Below, one piece after another: positions 1 through 6,606 of a DNA stretch of 26,522 bases. Source of the DNA: an uncultured Corynebacterium sp. (GTDB lineage: Bacteria > Actinomycetota > Actinomycetes > Mycobacteriales > Mycobacteriaceae); contig NZ_CALLDG010000175.1 of assembly GCF_937999985.1 (NCBI RefSeq), positions 1 through 26,522 on the forward strand. Reading direction: 5' to 3'. The translations under genes were made by a program, and so were the position numbers. The notes under the pieces were generated by a model. That model was not told the DNA's origin and made no database searches. It was given only the letters and a program-made list of their open reading frames with translations. Each line of letters opens with the position of its first letter. Positions within the stretch are counted from its first letter, which is position 1.

Positions 1-1033
1 CCTGGTCAGCCAGATCATCGTTCTGGTTGTCCAGGATGGTGTTCAGGAAGTTCTTAACCAGCTTCGAGGTGTTGTCGTCGTAGCCAGCGGAGCAGACGAT
101 CTCGTAGGTGGTCAGAACCAGCGGGTACTCATCCTCGCCGTTCATGGCGTACAGCTTGTCAGCGTCAACGACCAGGTCGTTACCCTCGCCGGAGAACTCA
201 ACCTCACCCAGCGCCTTGTTGACGTTGTCCTTGTTCAGCTCAACCGGGCCGGAACCGAAGTCGATCTTGGCGATGTTGACTGCGTCGAGCTCCTCAGCGA
301 AGCCGGACTCAACGTAGGTGATTGCGCCGTTGGTGGCTGCAACCTGGTCAGCAACACCCTTGGACTTCGGAGCACCGGTGCCGACCTTGGTCGGGAAGCT
401 CTTGCCCTCAGAATCCCACTCACCGGTGGAAGCAGACAGGAACTTCTGGAAGTTGTCGGAGGTACCGGACTCGTCAGAGCGGTACACAACCTCGATCGGG
501 TCGGACGGCAGGTCCACGCCCTCGTTCTCAGCCTTGATGGCCTCGTCGTCCCACTTCTTGATCTCACCCTTGAAGATCTTGGCAACGGTCTTGGTGGACA
601 GGTTCAGCTCGTCCACGCCCTCCAGGTGGTAAGCGATTGCCACCGGGCCGATAACCATCGGCAGGTGCCATGCGTCGTTGCCGTCGCAGCGCTTCTTGGC
701 GTCCTCGATCTGGTCGTCCTTCAGCGGGGAGTCGGAACCAGCGAAGTCAGCCTGGCCAGCGATGAACTTCTTCTGGCCATCACCGGAACCAGAAGCGTTG
801 TAAGCCAGGGTAGCCCCGGTGCTAGAGAAAGCCGGGCCGAAGATGTTCTGGATTGCGTTGTCCTGAGAGGAAGCGCCTTCGCCACGCAGTTCGCCGGTGG
901 CCTCTTCCATCTCGCGGGAACCTTCGCCGCTGCCGCCTTCGTTGTTGTCAGCGTTGGAGCAGCCGGTCAGGATCAGGGAACCAGCAAACAGGGTTGCAGC
1001 TACAGCGCTGGTGCGCTTCATGGTGAACTTCAC
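1..1033 (-). CDS. pstS: Phosphate ABC transporter substrate-binding lipoprotein PstS (partial, 3' end outside window)
   Basis: This is the phosphate-binding lipoprotein of the high-affinity PstSCAB importer, anchored outside the membrane, where it hands phosphate to PstC/PstA. Reading the minus strand gives an open frame of 344 codons that runs off the left edge, so the C-terminus is missing. The N-terminus is a lipoprotein signal: MKRT, a hydrophobic run, then LILTGC with the lipidated Cys at residue 25. The mature part has PstS-family stretches such as GSGDGQKKFIAGQADFAGSD, YRSDESGTSDNF (phosphate-contacting Ser/Asp/Gly-Thr) and ATNGAITYVESG. I chose the GTG at 1033 because GGAGGA ends 7 nt upstream; the in-frame ATG at 1021 would sit too far from it. 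pstC, pstA and pstB are expected beyond the left edge. The long upstream gap holds candidate response-regulator sites, consistent with phosphate-starvation control. The identification is secure; the start is fairly secure. Confidence 0.95.
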   Translation of the reverse strand, partial: MKFTMKRTSAVAATLFAGSLILTGCSNADNNEGGSGEGSREMEEATGELRGEGASSQDNAIQNIFGPAFSSTGATLAYNASGSGDGQKKFIAGQADFAGSDSPLKDDQIEDAKKRCDGNDAWHLPMVIGPVAIAYHLEGVDELNLSTKTVAKIFKGEIKKWDDEAIKAENEGVDLPSDPIEVVYRSDESGTSDNFQKFLSASTGEWDSEGKSFPTKVGTGAPKSKGVADQVAATNGAITYVESGFAEELDAVNIAKIDFGSGPVELNKDNVNKALGEVEFSGEGNDLVVDADKLYAMNGEDEYPLVLTTYEIVCSAGYDDNTSKLVKNFLNTILDNQNDDLADQ

Positions 1034-1160
1034 GAGGTTTTCCTCCGAAAATTGTCAGAAGTACAGAAAAGTGTCTTACAGGAGAAGCCCGCAGTTGTAG
1101 GAGCCACTCTTGCGTCACCAAGAAAGTTAATCGGCGCTTATGGATTTAAAGAGTGCTGTA

Positions 1161-1182
1161 AGTGAACAGCAGGTGAACAACA
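1161..1182 (-). promoter_or_regulatory. Candidate PhoR-type response-regulator site (tandem 11-mers)
   Basis: Plus-strand AGTGAACAGCA (1161-1171) is followed directly by GGTGAACAACA (1172-1182). The core GTGAACA recurs exactly 11 bp apart at 1162 and 1173. OmpR/PhoB-family regulators bind head-to-tail repeats about one helical turn apart, and pstS is the classic target. The site lies about 130-150 bp upstream of the pstS start. On the pstS-coding strand it reads GTTCACCTGC then TGTTCAC. Its assignment to PhoR is inference. Confidence 0.5.
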
Positions 1183-1287
1183 GCATTCATGCAGCACAGG
1201 CAACTATGCCGGTTCAGAAAGCATTGCCAAAGCACCCCCAGCACCACACCTAAACGCTACCCCCCATGTGACAGAAGGTAGCTTGAT

Positions 1288-1309
1288 TTAACCCGCAGTT
1301 AACCTGCAG
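1288..1309 (+). promoter_or_regulatory. Second candidate response-regulator site (tandem 11-mers)
   Basis: TTAACCCGCAG (1288-1298) and TTAACCTGCAG (1299-1309) abut with one mismatch, giving an 11-bp period. The segment GTTAACCTGC (1298-1307 region) matches GTTCACCTGC of the site at 1161-1182, read on the other strand, with one change. This suggests the same protein binds both sites in opposite orientation. Function is inferred from spacing, similarity and position upstream of pstS. Confidence 0.4.
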
Positions 1310-1416
1310 CGAAGCTGAACCCACCTCACCCTTAGCAATACACGGCTAGTGGGCATAAATATTTCTCAGGTGATACCGATGAACGGTTAAGGCTTCTCGC
1401 TCCTTAGTCCCACTAC

Positions 1417-2454
1417 CTAGAGACACCCACGGTAGACCACATCGGTGTGCACCACTTCGAAGCCAAGTCGCTTGTACGTAGAAACCGCGGGCGCGTTGTC
1501 CCCCTCCACATACAGCTCGATGCGGCCGCAGCCGTTATCCAGGAGCAACTTCATACCCAGCTGCGTGATCGCCTGCCCCAGTCCCCTGCCGCGAGCATCG
1601 TCAGCGAGGCACACGACGTATACCTCACCTGCTCGCTCGCCGGCATCCTTTTCCTTCTCCTCCAGCGGGATCTTCGTCCAGTGGAAGCCCACCAGCCGGA
1701 AAACATCGTCGTTCCCCTCGCCCCCATCGGCAGCACAGGGAATGCCCACCCGCTCGGCAGCGGAATTCTCGTCCCGCACCCACAGCATAAGAACCCCGTC
1801 CGGGTCGAACCAATTAGTGTCCCGAGCAGAACGCAGGTGGTCTACATCCCAGCCGCCTTGCTCGGGGTGCCATGCGAAGGCCTCGTTATTGACGCGCACC
1901 CACTCGGCATCCACGGAATCTGCATCAAAGCGCGCCACGGACTCGGCGTACGTCAGAACCTCAATATCCTGCTCCTCGCAACGCTTCTCGGCATCTGCGC
2001 CGCCCGCCTCAATGGCCCTGGCCGCCTTCGTCGCCGGCGCGCAGTCCAGCGACATCTTCAACAGTTCACGGGTTCGGCGGGCATCCAGCGACTCGACAAA
2101 GCGCTGGGCACCGGCGGAATCTCCATGCGCCCAGACGTCAATCGCGCCACTCACCCCCAGCTGGTCACGCAAAGCTTCGAACAGGGCGATCCCCACCCCG
2201 CTATGGCGAACTTCCGGGGCGACGGCCAGCTCGATCACGCGATCCGGGTCGATCGCCAACACACCGACCACACGCTCGCTATTCCTTGCCACTACGTGCT
2301 TGTGGCCGCGGTTCTCGTCAATGCCGCGCAGAAAAGCCTCACTGATCGCAGGCACCCCATCTGCCTCAGCGACTTCACCCAGCACCTCGTGAACCCCCTC
2401 CAACACCTCAGAGTGCTCCCACAGGTCTTCAAATGTGTCGTAGGTAATAGCCAT
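1417..2454 (-). CDS. mshD: Mycothiol synthase MshD (two GNAT domains)
   Basis: MshD transfers acetyl from acetyl-CoA to the cysteinyl amine of Cys-GlcN-Ins, the last step in making mycothiol, the cytosolic thiol buffer of actinobacteria. The 345-residue protein has two GNAT folds. Each keeps an acetyl-CoA pyrophosphate loop of the R-x-x-G-x-G type: RHSGVG in the N-terminal half and RGRGLG at about residues 288-293. The latter is followed by the usual ELYVEGDNAPAVSTYKRLGF tail of active GNATs. In the studied mycobacterial enzyme only the C-terminal domain is catalytic, which fits its better conservation here. The length is slightly above the roughly 315 residues of the mycobacterial protein; an acidic linker near residues 240-260 accounts for part of this. 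The start ATG at 2454 has GAGGGA upstream and also a GACAAT hexamer 7 nt away, so a leaderless start is possible. The placement between pstS and an LmeA-like gene matches the mycobacterial order. Confidence 0.93.
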   Translation of the reverse strand: MAITYDTFEDLWEHSEVLEGVHEVLGEVAEADGVPAISEAFLRGIDENRGHKHVVARNSERVVGVLAIDPDRVIELAVAPEVRHSGVGIALFEALRDQLGVSGAIDVWAHGDSAGAQRFVESLDARRTRELLKMSLDCAPATKAARAIEAGGADAEKRCEEQDIEVLTYAESVARFDADSVDAEWVRVNNEAFAWHPEQGGWDVDHLRSARDTNWFDPDGVLMLWVRDENSAAERVGIPCAADGGEGNDDVFRLVGFHWTKIPLEEKEKDAGERAGEVYVVCLADDARGRGLGQAITQLGMKLLLDNGCGRIELYVEGDNAPAVSTYKRLGFEVVHTDVVYRGCL

Positions 2455-2619
2455 GCCCCCGATTGTCCCTCACTTTCGGCATTTTTGGGGTAGATTTCGA
2501 CGGTTTCTTAACGCTTCACTGAGATTGCGGCGGCGGGGGCGTGGCGTCATAAAGAAGGAACAAGGGCACCTAGTAACCTGTAGGGAGCGATAAAGAGACT
2601 CGAGAAGGGGGCCGGCCAG

Positions 2620-3438
2620 GTGAAGAAGATCGCAATCCGCGGCGCGCTCGCCCTCGTGCTGGTGCTGCTCGTGGCGCTGCTGGTCGATAATGTGATCGCC
2701 GCCCGTGCCGAACACAAGATCTCCGAAGCGCTATACGCCGACTCGAACCTAGCCAACCCACCCAAGGTGCAGGTGGCGGGCTTCCCCTACACCGGCGCCG
2801 CGCTTAGCCACGAGCTCCAAGCCGTCACCGTCGTCGCCAACGACGTGGATGTGCCGGGCTTCGGCCTGATGAGCGTACAAACCTCGGCGCAGTATATAAC
2901 TGTCTCCGCAGACGATGTTTTCAACGGCACCATCGAAAACGCCCCGGCACGCAAGGTCTTTACCCGTCTGCAGCTGGACGGCGTGCTGCTGGGCAACCGC
3001 ATGGGCATCGAGGCCCTGCAGATCCAGAACCTCGACGACATCTCGCCCCGCGGCGGCTGGGAGACCGAGGCCATCTTCGAAGGCAAGCCAGAGGGCTTCG
3101 CCAAACCCGCGAAGGTCGAGGTAAAGCTGCGCATCGTCGAGGGCACCATGGTGATCACTCCGACCAAGATCCTCTCCGTCCCCGACGGGCTGGACATCAA
3201 GGCCAAGAACGTCACCGACGAAGCCACACTCGATCCGGACATCGAAAAGCGGGTTAATGACGCCTTTAGCTTGAGCATCCCGGGCAAGGAACTACCCATG
3301 CGGGGCGACCCGGAGCGGATCTTCGTCTCGGGCGGCTCGGTGTTCGTCGAAACCTCGCAGGTGTACACGAAGATCAGCCTGTCCGATTTGGCTCCGCGAT
3401 CCCGACCCTTGAGTGAAGAAGAACTCCCCAGCCTATAG
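2620..3438 (+). CDS. DUF2993 / LmeA-family phospholipid-binding protein
   Basis: The product is a 272-residue envelope protein of the DUF2993 family, whose mycobacterial member LmeA binds phospholipid and promotes lipomannan mannan elongation. It has one N-terminal hydrophobic helix (about residues 8-26, with basic residues before it), acting as a signal anchor or uncleaved signal. The remainder is predicted beta-rich and exported, with the family's pattern of VQVAGFPYTG near residue 51 and repeated hydrophobic beta-strand segments. There is no lipobox Cys. The GTG start at 2620 is preceded by an AAGGGGG purine run. The gene is divergent from mshD across 165 bp and is followed after 10 bp by the nitrobindin-like gene in the same direction. 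From memory, the M. tuberculosis neighbour of mshD is the LmeA gene Rv0817c, which supports orthology. The exact role in this organism is inferred. Confidence 0.82.
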   Translation: MKKIAIRGALALVLVLLVALLVDNVIAARAEHKISEALYADSNLANPPKVQVAGFPYTGAALSHELQAVTVVANDVDVPGFGLMSVQTSAQYITVSADDVFNGTIENAPARKVFTRLQLDGVLLGNRMGIEALQIQNLDDISPRGGWETEAIFEGKPEGFAKPAKVEVKLRIVEGTMVITPTKILSVPDGLDIKAKNVTDEATLDPDIEKRVNDAFSLSIPGKELPMRGDPERIFVSGGSVFVETSQVYTKISLSDLAPRSRPLSEEELPSL

Positions 3439-3448
3439 TCTTGAGGGC

Positions 3449-4090
3449 ATGGCTGAAGAAGAAAAGAAGAAGTTCAAGGTAGACGCTAACGAAGCGGTCA
3501 ACCTGGCCGCCGAGCAGTCCAAATCCACTAGCGACAAGAACCTGCCGGAATTCGGCGACATGCCCATCCCCGACGACACAGCCAACCTGCGCAAGGGCCC
3601 CAACCTGCACGACGGTTTGCTGGCGCTGCTGCCGCTGATCGGCGTGTGGCGTGGCCAGGGCCAAGCGGCGCCTCCCGGCGAGGAGGAGTTCACATTCGGC
3701 CAGCAGGTCGTCTTCGCCCACGATGGCGAGAATCGCATCAGCTACGATTCCCGCACCTGGCGCATGGATGAGGACGGGCAGCCAACCGAGACCCCTGGTC
3801 GCCGCGAGTCCGGCTTCCTGCGTATCAACGATGACGATGAGATCGAGATGATCCTCACCCACTCCGATGGCATGGTGGAGATTCTGTACGGCAGCCCGCT
3901 GAACGAGCGCGCCTGGCAGCTGGAAAGCGCCTCGACGATGGCGACAGCCACCGGCCCGACGAACCTGGGGCCGGGCAAGCGCCTCTACGGCCTGATGCCG
4001 AACAACGACCTCGGCTGGGTCGACGAGCGCCTCATCGACGGCGAGATGGTTCCCTGGCAGTCCGCGCAGCTGTCCCGCGTGGTCGGCTAG
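3449..4090 (+). CDS. Nitrobindin-like (FABP-like, UPF0678) protein lacking the heme His
   Basis: This is a small cytosolic beta-barrel protein of the nitrobindin family. Typical members bind ferric heme and isomerise peroxynitrite. The 213-residue product has the family signature GVWRGQG at residues 65-71, preceded by LHDGLLALLPLIG, and the barrel pattern through FGQQVVFAHDGENRISYDSRTW. The family's C-terminal His-containing segment, of the form PL-x-H-H-L, is here MVPWQSAQLSRV, without any His. The axial heme ligand therefore appears to be missing, and heme chemistry is doubtful. An N-terminal Lys/Glu-rich extension of about 45 residues precedes the barrel. I place the start at ATG 3449, not the in-frame ATG at 3413, because the longer form would overlap the upstream gene and its extra residues look random. 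A TATAGT hexamer at 3434-3439 overlaps the upstream stop codon and could drive a near-leaderless mRNA. The stop overlaps that of pabC on the other strand. Confidence 0.88.
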   Translation: MAEEEKKKFKVDANEAVNLAAEQSKSTSDKNLPEFGDMPIPDDTANLRKGPNLHDGLLALLPLIGVWRGQGQAAPPGEEEFTFGQQVVFAHDGENRISYDSRTWRMDEDGQPTETPGRRESGFLRINDDDEIEMILTHSDGMVEILYGSPLNERAWQLESASTMATATGPTNLGPGKRLYGLMPNNDLGWVDERLIDGEMVPWQSAQLSRVVG

Positions 4091-5040
4091 CCGGTCACAG
4101 CCTCCCAGGCCATCTTTTCCACCTCGTCGGCGACCTCCGGACGGGGCAGCTGGGTGCCGTCCAGCTCTGTAACCCGAGCTTGCACGCGCACAGAGGAGAC
4201 CAGCCACACGCCGGCGGCGGCTTTAAGGTCCTCGACCCGCAGTGCCCTTTCCTCGGTGACCCATCCGCGCTGCTCGGCCAGCTTAAAGAGCGCGGCCTGC
4301 GAGGTGCCCTTCAAAATGCCCACATGCGCCGGCGGGGTGACGAGCTTCTTCTCCCCTGTCGTCGGGTCTACCTCCGCGGCAACCACGGTCGAAGTCGGCC
4401 CCTCCAGCACGAGCCCTTCGTCGGACAGGAAGATCACGTCGTCTACCCCGCGGGCCTTCGCGCTGCGCAGGGCGGCCATGTTGGCTGCGTAGGATAGCGT
4501 CTTCGCGCCGATCAGCGCCCACGGGGAACGCTCCGATAGGTCGATGCGGAAGCCCCTCTCGGCCGTCATCACCCGCACGCCGTGCTCCCGGTCGTGCAGC
4601 ACGTGCTCGCTGACCGGCGCCACCGTGACCCAGCCCGTCGGCTGGCCCGTGGACTCCCGCCCGCGCGAGTAAACCCAGCGCAGCGCGGCCTCCTGCCCCG
4701 GCCCGTTCTTCTCCTCGAAGTCGGCCACGGCAATGTCGGTGGCGCGGAACCAGCGCTCCAGGTCCGGCTCCGGCAGGTCCAGCATCGCGGAGCTGTTGAG
4801 GAAGCGTGTGGCGTGGCGCTCGCGGTTGCGCACGTTGCCACCGCGCAGCATGAAGGTCTCGAAAACCCCGTCGCCGCGCACGGCGGCTAGGTCGTCTGCG
4901 TAGATCATCGGCACGGTCGCATCCCGAACTTGCGGGTCTTGGGTGGCAGCTGCCGTGTCAGCGCCCGTGCCAGCCTCCATGCCAGTGCCAGCTTCGCCCA
5001 GAACGTCAACGACCACGAACTTTGCTTCCTGATTACTCAT
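4087..5040 (-). CDS. pabC: Aminodeoxychorismate lyase (class IV PLP aminotransferase family)
   Basis: The product is a fold-type IV PLP enzyme, most likely 4-amino-4-deoxychorismate lyase, which releases p-aminobenzoate for folate synthesis. The 317-residue form shows DDLAAVRGDGVFETFMLRGG near residues 49-68 (the family substrate/phosphate region). The PLP-binding Lys is K180 in GAKTLSYAANMAAL, and LVLEGPTSTVV follows with the conserved Glu213. The last motif reads TSTVV where many homologues have TSNVF. An in-frame extension upstream to 5175 exists but looks non-coding. ATG 5040 is preferred because TAGAAT stands exactly 7 nt before it (leaderless pattern); ATG 5049 is a second choice. The N-terminus contains a short repeat, EAGTGMEAGTG. 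The gene converges on the nitrobindin-like gene, sharing the CTAG stop bases, and is divergent from ygfZ, itself a folate-binding protein. A D-amino-acid or branched-chain transaminase role is less likely but cannot be excluded by sequence alone. Confidence 0.88.
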   Translation of the reverse strand: MSNQEAKFVVVDVLGEAGTGMEAGTGADTAAATQDPQVRDATVPMIYADDLAAVRGDGVFETFMLRGGNVRNRERHATRFLNSSAMLDLPEPDLERWFRATDIAVADFEEKNGPGQEAALRWVYSRGRESTGQPTGWVTVAPVSEHVLHDREHGVRVMTAERGFRIDLSERSPWALIGAKTLSYAANMAALRSAKARGVDDVIFLSDEGLVLEGPTSTVVAAEVDPTTGEKKLVTPPAHVGILKGTSQAALFKLAEQRGWVTEERALRVEDLKAAAGVWLVSSVRVQARVTELDGTQLPRPEVADEVEKMAWEAVTG

Positions 5041-5047
5041 GCTTCTC

Positions 5048-5053
5048 ATTCTA
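5048..5053 (-). promoter_or_regulatory. -10 element of leaderless pabC promoter
   Basis: TAGAAT on the minus strand is followed by GAGAAGC (7 nt) and the ATG at 5040. This is the actinobacterial TANNNT-N7-start pattern in which transcription begins at or next to the start codon. No clear -35 element was seen. Confidence 0.6.
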
Positions 5054-5101
5054 TTCCCGAGCTGTTTCCGGCCGTTTTGCATGCCCCATAGAGAGCCACC
5101 A

Positions 5102-5113
5102 CTGGCATGCCAG
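5102..5113. promoter_or_regulatory. Perfect 12-bp palindrome in pabC-ygfZ divergent promoter region
   Basis: CTGGCATGCCAG is a perfect palindrome covering the expected -35 position of the ygfZ promoter (-10 at 5127-5132). It lies about 50 bp upstream of the pabC -10. It is a candidate operator for a dimeric repressor; no regulator is known from the window. Confidence 0.35.
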
Positions 5114-5126
5114 CCACACCGCGTCC

Positions 5127-5132
5127 TACGAT
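5127..5132 (+). promoter_or_regulatory. -10 element of leaderless ygfZ promoter
   Basis: TACGAT is followed by AGGAGGT (7 nt) and GTG at 5140. The AGGAGG looks like a Shine-Dalgarno but sits only 1 nt from this GTG, too close to work in the usual way. The hexamer-N7-GTG spacing therefore favours a leaderless start. Confidence 0.55.
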
Positions 5133-5139
5133 AGGAGGT

Positions 5140-6381
5140 GTGTTTGATCTGACTCGCAGCCCGATCGTCGACCACGCACCTGCCGCCAGCGCACTGACTG
5201 GCAGTGAGGTCGCCGAACTTTCAGAGGCACCGGAAGCTCAGAGCAGCGCCACTGCCTGGCACTACGGCAACCCCCTCACCGAGCAGTCCCGCGTAAACGA
5301 CGGCAAGCCTGGCCTCGTGGATTTTTGGGATCGCGTGGCCATCCGCGTGTCGGGTTCGGAGCGCCGCGATTGGCTCAACAACCTGATCTCCCAGAAGGTC
5401 AACGCCATCGAGCCCGGCCAGGCCACCTTCGGCCTGATCCTCGACGTCAAGGGCCACGTCGAGCACTTCTTCGGCATCCTCGCCACCGAGGACGCGCTGA
5501 TCCTCGACACCCCAGCCACCCACGCCGACGCACTCGAGGACTATCTGAGCAAGATGGTCTTCTGGTCGCAGGTCTCCGTCGAGCGCCTGCCGTGGGCACG
5601 TCTTACGGTGCTCGGCACGGACCTCGCCGTGGATTCCTCGCTCTTTACTGTTGACGCCACCTCCTCCACCGCCCTGCCCGCCCAGCTAAACTTCGACGTT
5701 CCGGAAGATGTGGATCTGCAACTGTGGAGAACCGGAACTATCGGTGAAGTACAGGCCCTGGACCTGTGGGTTCCCCGTGAAAGCTTCACCCGCGCCTGGG
5801 ACGAGCTGACTAATGTCGCCCAGCCCACCGGGCGCATGGCCTACGACGCATTCCGCGTGCAGGCACGCCTGCCGATCCTAGGTGTGGATACCGACGAGCG
5901 CGCCATCCCCCACGAGATTCCCGCCTTCATCGGCAAGGGAATCAGCGGCGCCACCCAGCTGGACGACGTTTCCGCCGGCCCCACCGAGGCCGCAGTGCAC
6001 CTGAACAAGGGCTGCTACCGGGGGCAGGAGACGGTTTCCCGAGTGCATAACCTGGGCAAATCTCCGCGCGTTCTGGTGATGCTGCACCTGGACGGATCCG
6101 CTAACCGGCTGCCCGGCGTGGGCGCCGAACTCACCGCGGGTGGCCGCGGAATCGGCCGGGTCGGATCCAGCGTGCACGACTGCGACTACGGGCCCGTCGC
6201 CCTGGCTTTGGTGAAGCGGAACGTGGTGGAGAAGGTGGCGTCCAAAAACAGCGACGTTCCCCCGCTACTTGCCGATGGGATCGACGCATCGATCGACCCC
6301 AGCGACCTTGCGAATGCCGCGGGGGACAACTCGATCCGACCGGGGCGAGCGGCGATCAACCGGCTGCGCGGGAAAAATTAG
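5140..6381 (+). CDS. ygfZ: Folate-binding protein YgfZ (GcvT-like, Fe-S cluster maintenance)
   Basis: YgfZ-family proteins are tetrahydrofolate-dependent and help assemble or repair Fe-S clusters in the cytosol. The defining motif K-G-C-Y-x-G-Q-E is intact as KGCYRGQE at residues 290-297, with the functional Cys292, followed by TVSRVHNLGKSPR. The N-terminal GcvT-like region includes DRVAIRVSGSERRDWLNNLISQ. The product is 413 residues from the GTG at 5140, longer than typical bacterial YgfZ (about 330) because of a roughly 35-residue acidic N-terminal lead-in and a 40-50 residue C-terminal tail. An in-frame ATG at 5107 adds 11 residues but has no ribosome-binding site. GTG 5140 has a TACGAT hexamer 7 nt upstream. 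The gene is divergent from pabC, giving a small folate-linked pair. It is followed by a 225-bp gap with a hairpin terminator-like element. Confidence 0.9.
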   Translation: MFDLTRSPIVDHAPAASALTGSEVAELSEAPEAQSSATAWHYGNPLTEQSRVNDGKPGLVDFWDRVAIRVSGSERRDWLNNLISQKVNAIEPGQATFGLILDVKGHVEHFFGILATEDALILDTPATHADALEDYLSKMVFWSQVSVERLPWARLTVLGTDLAVDSSLFTVDATSSTALPAQLNFDVPEDVDLQLWRTGTIGEVQALDLWVPRESFTRAWDELTNVAQPTGRMAYDAFRVQARLPILGVDTDERAIPHEIPAFIGKGISGATQLDDVSAGPTEAAVHLNKGCYRGQETVSRVHNLGKSPRVLVMLHLDGSANRLPGVGAELTAGGRGIGRVGSSVHDCDYGPVALALVKRNVVEKVASKNSDVPPLLADGIDASIDPSDLANAAGDNSIRPGRAAINRLRGKN

Positions 6382-6401
6382 AAAACCCTCACATTGGCTT
6401 G

Positions 6402-6442
6402 ACCCCCTTGGATACCCAATAACAGAGCAGGTCACAGGGGGT
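6402..6442 (+). other. Inverted repeat ACCCCCT / AGGGGGT upstream of DUF3073 gene
   Basis: ACCCCCT at 6402-6408 and AGGGGGT at 6436-6442 are perfect complements about 27 nt apart. The GGGGG here could instead pair with the CCCCC at 6457-6461 of the next hairpin, giving alternative folds. It may be an RNA leader or small RNA. Function is unknown. Confidence 0.35.
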
Positions 6443-6456
6443 ATTTGGTGTGAAAA

Positions 6457-6492
6457 CCCCCGCGCCTGCGCCTTCGGCAGGAGGGGGCTTTT
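6457..6492 (+). terminator. Hairpin terminator candidate after ygfZ
   Basis: CCCCC (6457-6461) pairs with GGGGG (6483-6487), and inside it CCTGC (6465-6469) pairs with GCAGG (6477-6481). The hairpin is followed by CTTTTGGG. The U-tract is short (four T), so termination may be partial. Confidence 0.5.
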
Positions 6493-6606
6493 GGGAAAAA
6501 ATGATTGCTAACCGCTATGGTGTAGGGCAGGAAGAAACTTAACTTGTAAACGAAAAGGGTGGCCGAACTCCCGTGCCACTCGAGGACACCGCAAGGGGGT
6601 CAGGCC

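Larger units (their letters stand above)
1034..1416. other. 383-bp non-coding gap between mshD and pstS
   Basis: I see no supportable gene here. The gap carries the pstS upstream region, read on the minus strand, including the Shine-Dalgarno GGAGGA near 1041-1046. It also contains two sets of direct repeats with 11-bp periodicity (described separately) and an inverted pair, GTGCTG at 1153-1158 and CAGCAC at 1192-1197, that brackets one of them. No convincing mshD terminator (GC stem plus T-run) was found. A short plus-strand open frame crosses the region, but it overlaps pstS antisense and lacks any coding signature. Confidence 0.7.

Noticed and set aside
235..632. Open frames of 70-116 codons on both strands inside pstS
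   Set aside because: The pstS reading frame itself is open from 1033 to the left edge with clear PstS motifs; these are out-of-frame shadows.
1445..2493. Two plus-strand frames of over 300 codons opposite mshD
   Set aside because: They are antisense shadows of mshD. There is no domain, no ribosome site, and the composition is typical of reverse-frame translation.
3413..3448. Longer start for the nitrobindin-like protein at ATG 3413
   Set aside because: It would overlap the upstream gene by 26 bp with random-looking residues, and no ribosome site favours it over ATG 3449.
6397..6495. Actinobacterial 6C RNA
   Set aside because: C-rich blocks suggested it, but the runs are five, not six, and they sit in stems instead of loops. 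I cannot match the known consensus.
6559..6606. Longer start for the DUF3073 protein at ATG 6559
   Set aside because: The extra 16 residues are not family-like. The conserved MGRGRAKAK begins at 6607, with its own purine-rich site.
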